This document shows, piece by piece, positions 24,641-33,718 of a DNA stretch of 46,069 nt (positions within the stretch are counted from its first letter, which is position 1; the number at the start of each line of letters is the position of its first letter). Origin of the DNA: Chitinophagaceae bacterium (lineage in GTDB: Bacteria; Bacteroidota; Bacteroidia; Chitinophagales; Chitinophagaceae); contig JAQBNK010000003.1 of assembly GCA_028288595.1 (NCBI GenBank), forward strand, positions 1 to 46,069, given 5' to 3'. A program made the position numbers and the translations under genes. Under the pieces are notes generated by a model, which was not told the DNA's origin, ran no database searches, and saw only the letters and a program-made list of their open reading frames with translations.

Positions 24641-26551
24641 TTATTTTATGGGAGCCCGCTTTTGTAAATCATCCATTGTTATACTGATCAGTCTTCCCAC
24701 CTGTTTCTTTCCACGGTAGGTAACTAATCTTAATTGTACAGCATCTTTAGGCGGGGTGAGCGGTTGAGTATATTTAGGATAAAACCTGTCAGGAAAAGAA
24801 TTATCAAACGTATAATAAATATCCAGCCCTTCTATTTCAGTGCTTAACTCGATCTTTAGTTGCTTATCGACAGTTCTTTTTACTGAGACGATGGGGTCAT
24901 AAACACCCGGTGAATATTTCGTTTCAGCTTCATCCAGCCGGTCAAAATGAGTTTCAACACGTCTTACAAAATCATTCCAGTTCTTTTTCTCTTTGGGCGA
25001 CCATACTGATTCTGCGATGGCAAAGCCTCTTGGCCATGTCATGTATTCAGCCTGGCGCATATTATAAACCTGCTCCGTCCATAAATTTGCCTGCCCCCCT
25101 TTTATATATTTCGGATCAACACCATCTGGCAGTGGTTCAAACTGGTATGCTTTGTTGAGATGAAGAGAAGCATAAATGTGCGGCTCAATTACAGGGTCTG
25201 CCTGCATATAATCCAGGTAAGCGAAAGTGGTGGGACTCATCACCACTTCATGCCCCATATGTGCAGCTTCTATTCCGCCTTTCATTCCGCGCCAGCTCAT
25301 TACTGCAGCACTTGGAGCTAACCCGCCTTCCAGTATTTCATCCCACCCGATCAATTTTTTTCCTTTTGATGAAACGATTTTTTCAAGCCGCTTTTCAAAA
25401 TAACTTTGTACTTCCTCCATCGTTTTCAAGCCTTCCCGCTGCATTAATGCTTTAATGTCCTCACTTTTTTCCCAGAAATTTTTGGGACATTCATCGCCAC
25501 CCATGTGAATATATTCGAATGGAAAAATCTGCGCCATTTCCGTTAATACTTTATCTAAAAAAACATATACTTTTTCATTAGCAGGGCATAGCGTGTTATC
25601 TACTAAAGCTATTGGTGGCGCACCATGAGACCAGTCCATGATCTGTTCACCTGACCGCACAACGTATTTATCAGCGCCAGGGGTGCAGGATAATTCAGGA
25701 TAAGAAACAACTGCGGCAAGACTATGGCCGGGCACATCTATTTCCGGTAAGATATTGACGAACCTTTCTTTTGCGTATTGCACGATTTCCCTGAGGTCGT
25801 CCTGAGTGTAAAACCCGCCAAAATTTCGTGGTTCGTCTGCAGCAGGAGGTGAGAAGGTTCCGAAATACCCTGTCTTATTTACGTTCCATGCTCCAACTTC
25901 TGTTAACCTGGGTAAACTTTTAATTTGAATTCTCCATCCTTCATCATCAGTTAAATGAAGGTGCAGAATATTATACTTGTACCGAACCATTTTGTCTATG
26001 TACAGCTTTACATCCTGCTTCGTGAAGAAGTGACGCGACACATCAAACATTAGTCCTCTCCAGGTAAAACGGGGATAGTCTGTTATCTCGACAGCAGGTG
26101 CGAACCACCTTACATTTTTTACGAACTCAGCGCTTTCTATTTCCTTAGGAAATAATTGAACCAGTGTTTGTGCGCCATAATACAAACCTGCAGGTTGATT
26201 AGCTCTTACAATAATATTTTTAGGAGTAACAGATAACTGGTAACCTTCTTTCCCAAGTTTGGTATCCATGCTTTTATTTAGCATCAACTTAATAACGGCA
26301 TTTGCATTGGAAGTACCAACACTTACGTGGGCACCTGTTGGAACAGAGAGCCTGTCTTTTAAAAAAGAAATAACCTGTTTCAGGTCTGTTTGAGAACCCG
26401 CTTCTATTACAATATTTTTTGGTAAGATAAATTCCCCGCTGGTCCTGTTTACAGAAACAGGTTCCGGAATGATGGCAATAGTTGTGTTGGACTGACTAAA
26501 CAGCAGGAGCGGTGTTAAAAAAAAGCATATCAATCCGCAGAATGTTTTCAT
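24641..26551 (-). CDS. Beta-N-acetylhexosaminidase, GH20 (with C-terminal accessory domain)
   Basis: 636 residues from ATG 26551 (a TTG at 26557 is less likely). Signal peptide ending LLLFSQ. Residues ~25-150 are the GH20 N-terminal domain. The catalytic barrel runs from ~155, with the substrate loop WRGLMFDVSRHFF, HLHLTDDEGWRI, and the catalytic Asp353-Glu354 in HMGGDECPK. The last ~85 residues form an additional beta domain (FN3-like or CHB-type). It removes terminal GlcNAc or GalNAc from chitooligosaccharides or glycans outside the cytoplasm. Paralogue of the next gene; both are on the minus strand with a 204-nt gap. The stop is next to a bidirectional terminator. Confidence 0.93.
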   Translation of the reverse strand: MKTFCGLICFFLTPLLLFSQSNTTIAIIPEPVSVNRTSGEFILPKNIVIEAGSQTDLKQVISFLKDRLSVPTGAHVSVGTSNANAVIKLMLNKSMDTKLGKEGYQLSVTPKNIIVRANQPAGLYYGAQTLVQLFPKEIESAEFVKNVRWFAPAVEITDYPRFTWRGLMFDVSRHFFTKQDVKLYIDKMVRYKYNILHLHLTDDEGWRIQIKSLPRLTEVGAWNVNKTGYFGTFSPPAADEPRNFGGFYTQDDLREIVQYAKERFVNILPEIDVPGHSLAAVVSYPELSCTPGADKYVVRSGEQIMDWSHGAPPIALVDNTLCPANEKVYVFLDKVLTEMAQIFPFEYIHMGGDECPKNFWEKSEDIKALMQREGLKTMEEVQSYFEKRLEKIVSSKGKKLIGWDEILEGGLAPSAAVMSWRGMKGGIEAAHMGHEVVMSPTTFAYLDYMQADPVIEPHIYASLHLNKAYQFEPLPDGVDPKYIKGGQANLWTEQVYNMRQAEYMTWPRGFAIAESVWSPKEKKNWNDFVRRVETHFDRLDEAETKYSPGVYDPIVSVKRTVDKQLKIELSTEIEGLDIYYTFDNSFPDRFYPKYTQPLTPPKDAVQLRLVTYRGKKQVGRLISITMDDLQKRAPIK

Positions 26552-26755
26552 ACGCAAGCATTTAATGTTTTACAGTTGTGAGAAATCGGAGTTAGGCTGC
26601 ATAAATTTAGGAATAAACAGGGTTATTACATAGTGAATCTGATTACAATTGAACCGTTTAATTTTTAACCGTATTGTCTGCAGACTCAAAAACAACCTAA
26701 GTCTGCATTAACAATTCATCATCACAATTTGTGATGATGAAGTAAAAACAGATAT

Positions 26756-28444
26756 TTATTCCTTCAGTTTTGCTTTACTATAATTAGCGTTCCACAACTC
26801 ATATCTTCTGAATTGATCTTGTAATCTTTTTTCAAAATCAGGAAAGTCCTTTTTTTCTTTTGGCGACCATAGTATTTCAGATAAAGCACTCATTCTCGGA
26901 AAGATCATGTATTCTACTTTCGCGGGTGAAGCCATATATTCAGTCCATACATTACCCTGCGCCCCTAAAACATATTTAGCTTCATCGGGTGCGAGCTCTT
27001 TAGAAACAGGATCGTAACTATATACTTTTTCTACATTAGTAAAACCACCAATAGTAACAGAGTCTTCATTTTTAGTTTGTGAATGATCCAGGTAAACATA
27101 TTCCCCAGGGGTCATCACTACATTATGTTTTTGGTGCGCAGCTTCAATACCACCCTTCTCACCACGCCAGCTCATTACTGATGCGTTAGGAGCGAGGCCT
27201 CCTTCAAGAATTTCATCCCAACCAATAATTTTTCTTCCCTTACCAGTAATATATTTTTCCATTCGCTGAATAAAATAACTCTGCAATTCATGCTCATCTT
27301 TCAAACCGAGTTCTTCAATCCTCTGTTGGCACTGTGGGCAGCGTTTCCAGTTTGCTTTGGGACATTCATCACCACCGATATGAATATATTGAGATGGAAA
27401 TAGTTGAACTACTTCATCAATCACGTCCTGTAAAAATTGAAAAACAGAATCTTTGCCTGCACAAAAAACATCTTCGAAAACACCCCATGTCTGCTGCACC
27501 TGTTTTCCTGTTGTGGGCCCATTCCAAGCAGCTCTCGGATTTATTTTAGTTGATTCATTTGGGAAACAACTTAAGAAAGGATAAGCTGCGATCGCTGCAG
27601 AACCATGCCCCGGCATTTCAATTTCCGGGATAACGGTAATAAAACGGTCGGCCGCATATTTTACAACATCTCTCACTTCATCCTGTGTATAAAAACCACA
27701 GTAAGGTTGATTGTCGTTCCCCTTACCCGGATTTTTTCCAATGATGGTTCCATTTCTGCAACCACCAATTTGGGTGAGGAGCGGATATTTTTTTATTTCA
27801 ATTCTCCAGCCCTGGTCCTCTGTGAGGTGCCAGTGAAAAGTATTCATTTTATGCAAAGAGATGAAGTCGATATATTTTTTTATAAAATCAACAGGAAAAA
27901 AATGGCGTCCAACATCCAGGTGCATACCGCGATATGCGAAACGCGGATAATCTTCCACTTCCATTGCTTTCAGGGCAAGCGGTTTATTTTTTTCAACAGG
28001 TAAAAGCTGGATGAGGCTTTGCATTCCCAGAAAAGTCCCCTGGTAAGAATCCCCTGTTACAATTGCTTTGGAAGGCAGAACAGATAAATTATATCGTTCA
28101 GGCTGGTCAGGCGCTTTTATAAAACGTTTTGTATTAAACCTGATGTAATTATTTACAGCTGTTTTTTTTATGGCTAATGATACGCCATAGATTCTTTGGA
28201 TATAAGCCTGTAAAAATCTAGCCGTATTTTTTTCGCCATCATCATTAATAACAATCACAGTTTTCCTGTTGATAGTAAAACCACCTTTACTCAATGTTGC
28301 TTTAACAGGCAGTGGAATAATATTAACTGCTACATCATTTGTAACATTATCCTGGCAAAAGCTTCCTAACTGTGAAAACGTAGCGGCTATGATAAATATT
28401 ATTTTCAGACTTTTTCCTGTGAATTTTCTGATTAGATATTTCAT
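26756..28444 (-). CDS. Beta-N-acetylhexosaminidase, GH20 (second copy)
   Basis: 562 residues from ATG 28444; a TTG at 28453 adds three. Signal peptide (IIFIIAATFSQLGSFCQ). GH20 motifs: YRGMHLDVGRHFF, FHWHLTEDQGWRI, and catalytic Asp359-Glu360 in HIGGDECPK, followed by CPQCQ cysteines. It lacks the ~80-residue C-terminal domain of its neighbour. It starts 13 nt after the hydrolase gene stop, so the hydrolase and this enzyme share a transcript. The two GH20 enzymes are clear paralogues but too diverged to be a recent duplication; they may differ in substrate or location. Confidence 0.93.
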   Translation of the reverse strand: MKYLIRKFTGKSLKIIFIIAATFSQLGSFCQDNVTNDVAVNIIPLPVKATLSKGGFTINRKTVIVINDDGEKNTARFLQAYIQRIYGVSLAIKKTAVNNYIRFNTKRFIKAPDQPERYNLSVLPSKAIVTGDSYQGTFLGMQSLIQLLPVEKNKPLALKAMEVEDYPRFAYRGMHLDVGRHFFPVDFIKKYIDFISLHKMNTFHWHLTEDQGWRIEIKKYPLLTQIGGCRNGTIIGKNPGKGNDNQPYCGFYTQDEVRDVVKYAADRFITVIPEIEMPGHGSAAIAAYPFLSCFPNESTKINPRAAWNGPTTGKQVQQTWGVFEDVFCAGKDSVFQFLQDVIDEVVQLFPSQYIHIGGDECPKANWKRCPQCQQRIEELGLKDEHELQSYFIQRMEKYITGKGRKIIGWDEILEGGLAPNASVMSWRGEKGGIEAAHQKHNVVMTPGEYVYLDHSQTKNEDSVTIGGFTNVEKVYSYDPVSKELAPDEAKYVLGAQGNVWTEYMASPAKVEYMIFPRMSALSEILWSPKEKKDFPDFEKRLQDQFRRYELWNANYSKAKLKE

Positions 28445-28457
28445 TGGTTGCAATTCA

Positions 28458-30314
28458 TTAATTTTTTAAAACCGGGAGTATGATCTTACTGCTTTGCGCA
28501 CTGTTATGATACAGCCTTATTGTTGCTTTTTGAAAATCACTTTCTTTAGCGTGATAGATGTCTACAAATTTTTGCGGGTTTCTGTCTACCAGGGGAAACC
28601 AGCTGCTTTGCACCTGCACCATTATTTTATGACCTTTCTGAAAAGTATGCGCTACATCGGGCAGGGTAAATTTTACCTGTGTTGGTTTATTTGGGGTAAA
28701 AGCTTCCGGCCTTTCAAAACTATTACGAAAGCGGCCACGCATTATCTCGCCTCTTACTAACATCTCGTAACCATTCATGATATATTTATCTTCCGAATTA
28801 TATTGGAAAATATCAGGAAATACATCGATCAGCTTCACTACAAAATCTGCATCGGTACCGGTGATGCTTACCAGGAGATCTGCAACTAACGGGCCCGCAA
28901 GTGTAACATCATTTTGTAACACCGGTGTTTGAAAGACCAGTACATCCGGCCTGCGTGCAGCAAAGCGCTGATCATCCGTCATGTATTCCCGCGTTCTGTG
29001 AAAATGAACATCTTCAGTATAAGGAACAGGTTTAGCGGGATCACTTATATATTCTGAATAACCCGTTTTTGCTGCAGGCGGATTCCAGCTTAGTCCATTA
29101 TCATTTTCGAAGAAAAGATTTTTTGTCTGAACCGCTGCAGGCGGCCACTGATCAAATTGTTTCCAGTTGTTTTCACCTGAAAAGAAAATATTCGCTTCTT
29201 TAATATCATTCACTGAACCTTTTCCCTTCAGGTAATAATTGAAATAGGGAATTTCAATATGAGATGCATACCAGTCGCTCGTATTACTGCCGAATTGAAC
29301 ATTACCCAAATTAGAGCCGGGGCCTCTTGCCCATTGCCCATGAAACCAGGGGCCTATAACGAGTTTATTATTGTTGGATGCTTTTTTCTCGATAGCCTTG
29401 TATAAGTTCCATGCTCCAAAACAATCTTCAGCGTCAAATAATCCACCAACCACCATTGTATTGGTTGATGGTAAAATGTTATTGACAAAGTTCCTGGTAT
29501 TTCTTGATTGCCACCAGGCATCGTAATTGGGATGACTTACTACTTCCTGCCAGAAACTAATGGAATCGCCTAATCTTTTAGAAAAATTTTGGACCGGTCC
29601 CATCTTCAAATAAAAATCATAATTATCTTTTGTTGGGTATTCAAACCCTGTTGGTCCGATGGTGGTGGGATGCGGACGCGGTTTGCCGAAGGAAGAATAA
29701 AATGCAAAAGCATCCATAAAAAAGAAAGCGCCGTTGTGATGAAAATCATCACCCATGAACCAATCCGTTACAGGAGCTTGTGGGCTAACTGCTTTCAATG
29801 CAGGATGTTTGCTTAATGCAGCCATGGTGGAATAAAACCCCGGATAAGAAATTCCAAATACACCGGCGTTCCCATTATTATTTGCTGCATTTTTTATGAG
29901 CCAGTCAATTGTATCATAAGTATCGCTGGCTTCGTCTGTATCTGCATTAGTTTTTTTATTTTGATTGAAGGGACGCACATCAACAAATTTTCCTTCACTC
30001 ATCCATCTTCCTCTTACATCCTGTATTACCATGATGTAATGTTCTTTCAGGTATTCTTTATAATGATTACTCCAGAACGCTTTAAATTCTGTGGGCCCAT
30101 ACGGGGCACACGAATAAGGCGTACGGGTGATGAGGATAGGATGTTTTTCTGTGTTGTCTTTAGGTATGTAGACGGATGTAAAAAGTTTGATACCGTCCCT
30201 CATTGGAATATATACTTCTTTCTTGGTGTAGTTATTAACGATCCACACCGAATCTGAATTTTGGGACCAGGCAATAAAAGGCAGGCATAAAAATAAGAGA
30301 AGGAGTTTTTTCAT
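28458..30314 (-). CDS. CocE/NonD-family serine hydrolase (X-Pro dipeptidyl-peptidase-like)
   Basis: 618 residues with a signal peptide (PFIAWSQ). Features: VYIPMRDGIKLFTSVYIP at the start of the hydrolase, QDVRGRWMSEG, nucleophile motif GISYPG, and GPWFHGQWARGPG containing the likely catalytic His; a C-terminal jelly-roll domain follows (residues ~395-618). The family cleaves acyl esters or amides, such as X-Pro peptides, glutaryl-cephalosporin and cocaine; the natural substrate here is unknown. Cotranscribed with the second GH20 gene. Confidence 0.9.
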   Translation of the reverse strand: MKKLLLLFLCLPFIAWSQNSDSVWIVNNYTKKEVYIPMRDGIKLFTSVYIPKDNTEKHPILITRTPYSCAPYGPTEFKAFWSNHYKEYLKEHYIMVIQDVRGRWMSEGKFVDVRPFNQNKKTNADTDEASDTYDTIDWLIKNAANNNGNAGVFGISYPGFYSTMAALSKHPALKAVSPQAPVTDWFMGDDFHHNGAFFFMDAFAFYSSFGKPRPHPTTIGPTGFEYPTKDNYDFYLKMGPVQNFSKRLGDSISFWQEVVSHPNYDAWWQSRNTRNFVNNILPSTNTMVVGGLFDAEDCFGAWNLYKAIEKKASNNNKLVIGPWFHGQWARGPGSNLGNVQFGSNTSDWYASHIEIPYFNYYLKGKGSVNDIKEANIFFSGENNWKQFDQWPPAAVQTKNLFFENDNGLSWNPPAAKTGYSEYISDPAKPVPYTEDVHFHRTREYMTDDQRFAARRPDVLVFQTPVLQNDVTLAGPLVADLLVSITGTDADFVVKLIDVFPDIFQYNSEDKYIMNGYEMLVRGEIMRGRFRNSFERPEAFTPNKPTQVKFTLPDVAHTFQKGHKIMVQVQSSWFPLVDRNPQKFVDIYHAKESDFQKATIRLYHNSAQSSKIILPVLKN

Positions 30315-30371
30315 GTGCTAACTGTTGAGTTTTAAAGTTAAGCACAGATGCGGTAAAAGCGCAGGTACAAT

Positions 30372-30402
30372 AAAAAAAGTTCTGCCTCGCAGCAGAACTT
30401 TG
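30372..30402 (-). terminator. pyk: Intrinsic terminator of pyk
   Basis: Inverted arms AAAGTTCTGC (30376-30385) and GCAGAACTTT (30392-30401). Read on the minus strand, the hairpin is followed by a run of T (the a-tract 30372-30378 on the plus strand). It lies 23 nt downstream of the pyk stop. Confidence 0.88.
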
Positions 30403-30424
30403 GAAACAGTATTTGAAAATATTG

Positions 30425-31915
30425 CTATTCTATCTTGGTTATCTTCAGCACATTCGTTGGCATGTGAAGATGTATTGGTGTACTTCCGGTATTTATCACC
30501 ACATCACCTGGTTTTATAAAGCCACGTTCTTTTAAAATTCTGATCTGGTCGAAGATGATGTCATCCAGGCTATCTTCTTCACTATAAAAAAATGCCCTTA
30601 CTCCCCAGCTTAAACTTAACTGGTTTACAAGCGATCTTTCTTTGGTGAAAATATATAAGGGTGCTCTCGGCCGATAGCTACTCAGCATAAATGCGGTGTA
30701 GCCGCTTTGCGTCATTCCAATCAAAGCATCAGAGTTTACATCTCTTGCGATCTTACATGCATTGTAACAGATCGCATCACTCAAAAAAGAAGGAGAGTGC
30801 GGTTGAGGTTTAAGGTCTTCTTCGCGGTTATAACGGTACTCTTTCTTTTCAACCTCAAGAATGATCTTTCTCATTGTTTGAACCACAAGAGCAGGATGCA
30901 TACCGGTCGCAGTTTCACCACTTAACATCACGGCATCGGCACCTTCCAGTACAGCATTAGCAACATCGGTTGTTTCGCTCCTGTTAGGTTTGCTCCGTTC
31001 CATCATACTTTCCATCATCTGTGTAGCCACGATAACGGGTTTTGCACGATGGATACATTTGCGGATAAGATCTTTCTGAATTAATGGAACCTGTTCAACA
31101 GGAAGTTCAACACCCAGGTCGCCACGGGCTATCATGATCGCATCGCTTTCAACAATGATGTCACGGATATTTACTAATGCTTCCGGTTTTTCAATTTTGG
31201 CAATGATCTTCGTTTTGCTTTTTTTCTCCTGCAGTTTATTGCGGAGGATGATGATGTCTTTTACACTTCTTACAAAACTTAATGCCACCCAATCCAGGTC
31301 CTGTTCGATAATAAACTCAAGATCTTCTAAATCTTTATCAGTTAATGCCGGCAAGGAGATTTTAGTATCAGGAAGATTAATTCCTTTTTTGGATGATAAG
31401 GGACCGCCTAATAAAACTTCGACTTTTACATTTTTATTTTTTGTGATCTGCACTACTTTTACTTCCAGCTTTCCGTCATCGATCATAATAATATTTCCTA
31501 CTCTTACATCTCCGGCGAGGTTCGGATAGGAAACATAGATCTTCTCCATGTTGCCTACACATTTTTCATTGGTGAAGGTTAGTATATCTCCGGGTACAAC
31601 ATTCATGCTGCCGTTTTCTATTTCACCAACCCTGAGCTTGGGTCCCTGCAGATCTCCGAGAATAGAAATATTATAAGGTTCGGTTTTGTTCATGTTGCGG
31701 ATATGCTCGATGATCTTTGCTTTGTCTTCATGGTTGCCATGAGAAAAATTCAGCCTGAAAACATTCACACCCGCTTTAACAAGTTCGAGCAGCTTATCAT
31801 AAGTATCGCAAGCCGGTCCTACAGTAGCAACAATTTTTGTTCTGTGAAAGGTGTGCTGAATTCCAGCTTCCTTGTCCATTTGCTCGTGTAAGTACTTCGA
31901 AAGATTTTTAGACAT
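30425..31915 (-). CDS. pyk: Pyruvate kinase
   Basis: 496 residues from ATG 31915 (MSKNLSKYLHEQ); a longer ATG start at 31966 would add 17 low-complexity polar residues. Motifs: RTKIVATVGPACDT, FRLNFSHG, IGxKIEKPEALVNI (IIAKIEKPEAL), MIARGDLGVELP and MTQSGYTAF in the C-terminal domain. Converts phosphoenolpyruvate and ADP to pyruvate and ATP. It is downstream of pfkA on the same strand (131 nt gap), pairing the two regulated glycolytic enzymes. Confidence 0.96.
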   Translation of the reverse strand: MSKNLSKYLHEQMDKEAGIQHTFHRTKIVATVGPACDTYDKLLELVKAGVNVFRLNFSHGNHEDKAKIIEHIRNMNKTEPYNISILGDLQGPKLRVGEIENGSMNVVPGDILTFTNEKCVGNMEKIYVSYPNLAGDVRVGNIIMIDDGKLEVKVVQITKNKNVKVEVLLGGPLSSKKGINLPDTKISLPALTDKDLEDLEFIIEQDLDWVALSFVRSVKDIIILRNKLQEKKSKTKIIAKIEKPEALVNIRDIIVESDAIMIARGDLGVELPVEQVPLIQKDLIRKCIHRAKPVIVATQMMESMMERSKPNRSETTDVANAVLEGADAVMLSGETATGMHPALVVQTMRKIILEVEKKEYRYNREEDLKPQPHSPSFLSDAICYNACKIARDVNSDALIGMTQSGYTAFMLSSYRPRAPLYIFTKERSLVNQLSLSWGVRAFFYSEEDSLDDIIFDQIRILKERGFIKPGDVVINTGSTPIHLHMPTNVLKITKIE

Positions 31916-32046
31916 TTTATTTGAGTGATTTGACGTTTGATTACCTGACTGGTGACTTTCAACCATTTTCTATTTTTTTTTATTTTGAAGTCATATGCAA
32001 GATTTTATTTTGAAGCAATTAAGCCTCAAACCTTAAACCATATTTG

Positions 32047-33030
32047 TTAACTGGCCAGAATCTTTACAATTCTCAACCATTCGTTATTAATTTTTTGTTT
32101 CTGTTTTACAGCGTCATCCAATGGTATATAGTTCATTTTGTTATTTACAATTCCTACCATTACATTATACCGGCCACTAATTAAACTTTCAACAGCATGG
32201 TAACCCATTCGGCTGGCGATCAGCCTGTCTAAGCAAGTAGGAGAGCCGCCTCTTTGTATGTGTCCGAGAATACAAACTCTTATGTCAGCGTTCGGTAATC
32301 TTTCTTTAATCACTTTTGAAACTTCCGTGGCCCCACCGAATTCGTCGCCTTCAGCCACTACGATGAGGTTAACTAATTTTTTTCTTTTTTCTTTCTCAGT
32401 AAGTGTGCGGATAAGCTCGTTGATATTTGTTTTTGTTTCCGGTATCAGGATATTTTCTGCGCCACATGCAATCCCGCTGTGCAATGCAATATAACCGGCA
32501 TCACGCCCCATTACTTCAACAATAAATAACCGGTCATGCGCATCGGCGGTATCTCTTATTTTATCAATTGCTTCAACAGCAGTATTTACAGCAGTATCAA
32601 AACCGATTGTAAAATCTGTTCCGGCAATATCTTTATCGATCGTTCCCGGAAGACCGATACAGGGAATATCAAATTCGTTTGAAAATTGTTGTGCACCGCG
32701 AAAGCTGCCATCACCCCCAATAATAACAAGCCCATTAATGCCGCGCTTTTTTAAATTCTCATAAGCTTTAAAGCGGCCTGGCTGTTCAAAAAAATCTTTA
32801 GATCGGGCTGTTTTTAAAATAGTGCCACCACGCTGAATAATATTTGCTACAGACCTGGAATTCATTTCAATAATCTCATCTTCCACCATTCCATTGTATC
32901 CCCTCATGATACCGCACACTTCAAGCTTATGGTAAATACCTGTTCTGACAACTGCTCTTATCGCTGCATTCATACCCGGGGAATCTCCACCTGAAGTAAG
33001 GACGCCGATCCTGCTAACTTTTTGGCTCAT
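32047..33030 (-). CDS. pfkA: ATP-dependent 6-phosphofructokinase
   Basis: 327 residues from ATG 33030. N-terminal GVLTSGGDSPGMNA (nucleotide binding), GGDGS at 105-109 with the Gly that marks ATP- rather than PPi-dependent enzymes, PGTIDKDI with catalytic Asp132, and MGRDAGYIAL. It phosphorylates fructose-6-P to fructose-1,6-bisphosphate. A candidate minus-strand -7 box (CAAAAATA on plus, 33133-33140; TATTTTTG on minus) lies about 100 nt upstream. Confidence 0.96.
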   Translation of the reverse strand: MSQKVSRIGVLTSGGDSPGMNAAIRAVVRTGIYHKLEVCGIMRGYNGMVEDEIIEMNSRSVANIIQRGGTILKTARSKDFFEQPGRFKAYENLKKRGINGLVIIGGDGSFRGAQQFSNEFDIPCIGLPGTIDKDIAGTDFTIGFDTAVNTAVEAIDKIRDTADAHDRLFIVEVMGRDAGYIALHSGIACGAENILIPETKTNINELIRTLTEKEKRKKLVNLIVVAEGDEFGGATEVSKVIKERLPNADIRVCILGHIQRGGSPTCLDRLIASRMGYHAVESLISGRYNVMVGIVNNKMNYIPLDDAVKQKQKINNEWLRIVKILAS

Positions 33031-33196
33031 CCTGGAAATCTAATTAAGGCTAAAAATAGGATTTCATTCGTAAATATCTTTTCATACTGCATGAACAACT
33101 GTTAGTTTGATATGTATGTTTTACACAATCGGCAAAAATACATAAAGACAAGCTAACGAGAGGAAATGCGATAGATACAAGTAAATGATAATACGG

Positions 33197-33715
33197 TCAG
33201 GCCTGGCTAAAATATCTCTCCTTTAGAATACCCATGTGATGTAATAAATGGCCGTAAGTTATAAATACTAGTGCAGTTACTGTTACACTCCAGCCAGATG
33301 CGATACCTGTTTCTTTTAATTGCTCATCAGTAAGTGAGAGATAAAAGAGATCTGTTGATTTACGTAATGCAAAAAATTCTTCCAGCATTTCTTTGAAATC
33401 TCTTTTTGAGGCAAGAGAATTTTTGACATAGATATTTTCGTCAAAGGATAAAAGTGGCTGATTATCCTTTCGTGAGAATCTAAGAACCCGGTAACAAAAA
33501 ACGCGTTCAGCATCTATTATATGCTGCAACAATTCTTTGATTGACCATTTGCCTTCCGCATAAGCATAATCCGCTTTTTCGGAATCGATCCTTTGAAAAA
33601 AAGAAATGATTTTATTATTATATTTTTCAACGATCTCCTTCACATTATCAGCCTGCACTTGTTCAATATACCGGTGATAAAATTCAGCGGAATCATTGGG
33701 TTGAGGCCTTGCCAT
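33197..33715 (-). CDS. DinB-family protein
   Basis: 172 residues from ATG 33715. Four-helix-bundle DinB/YfiT fold with the metal-ligand histidines in KELLQHIIDAERVFCYRVLRF and YGHLLHHMGILKERY, and the W-S-I-K-E pattern WSIKELLQHI. Family members are metal-dependent, often thiol transferases, but the substrate here is unknown. The ATG starts 3 nt after the stop of the protease gene, so they form an operon. Confidence 0.85.
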   Translation of the reverse strand: MARPQPNDSAEFYHRYIEQVQADNVKEIVEKYNNKIISFFQRIDSEKADYAYAEGKWSIKELLQHIIDAERVFCYRVLRFSRKDNQPLLSFDENIYVKNSLASKRDFKEMLEEFFALRKSTDLFYLSLTDEQLKETGIASGWSVTVTALVFITYGHLLHHMGILKERYFSQA

Positions 33716-33718
33716 GTA

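Noticed and set aside
33133-33140. Full pfkA promoter
   Set aside because: The -7-like box TATTTTTG on the minus strand fits, but no -33 TTTG is at the right spacing, so it is mentioned only under pfkA.
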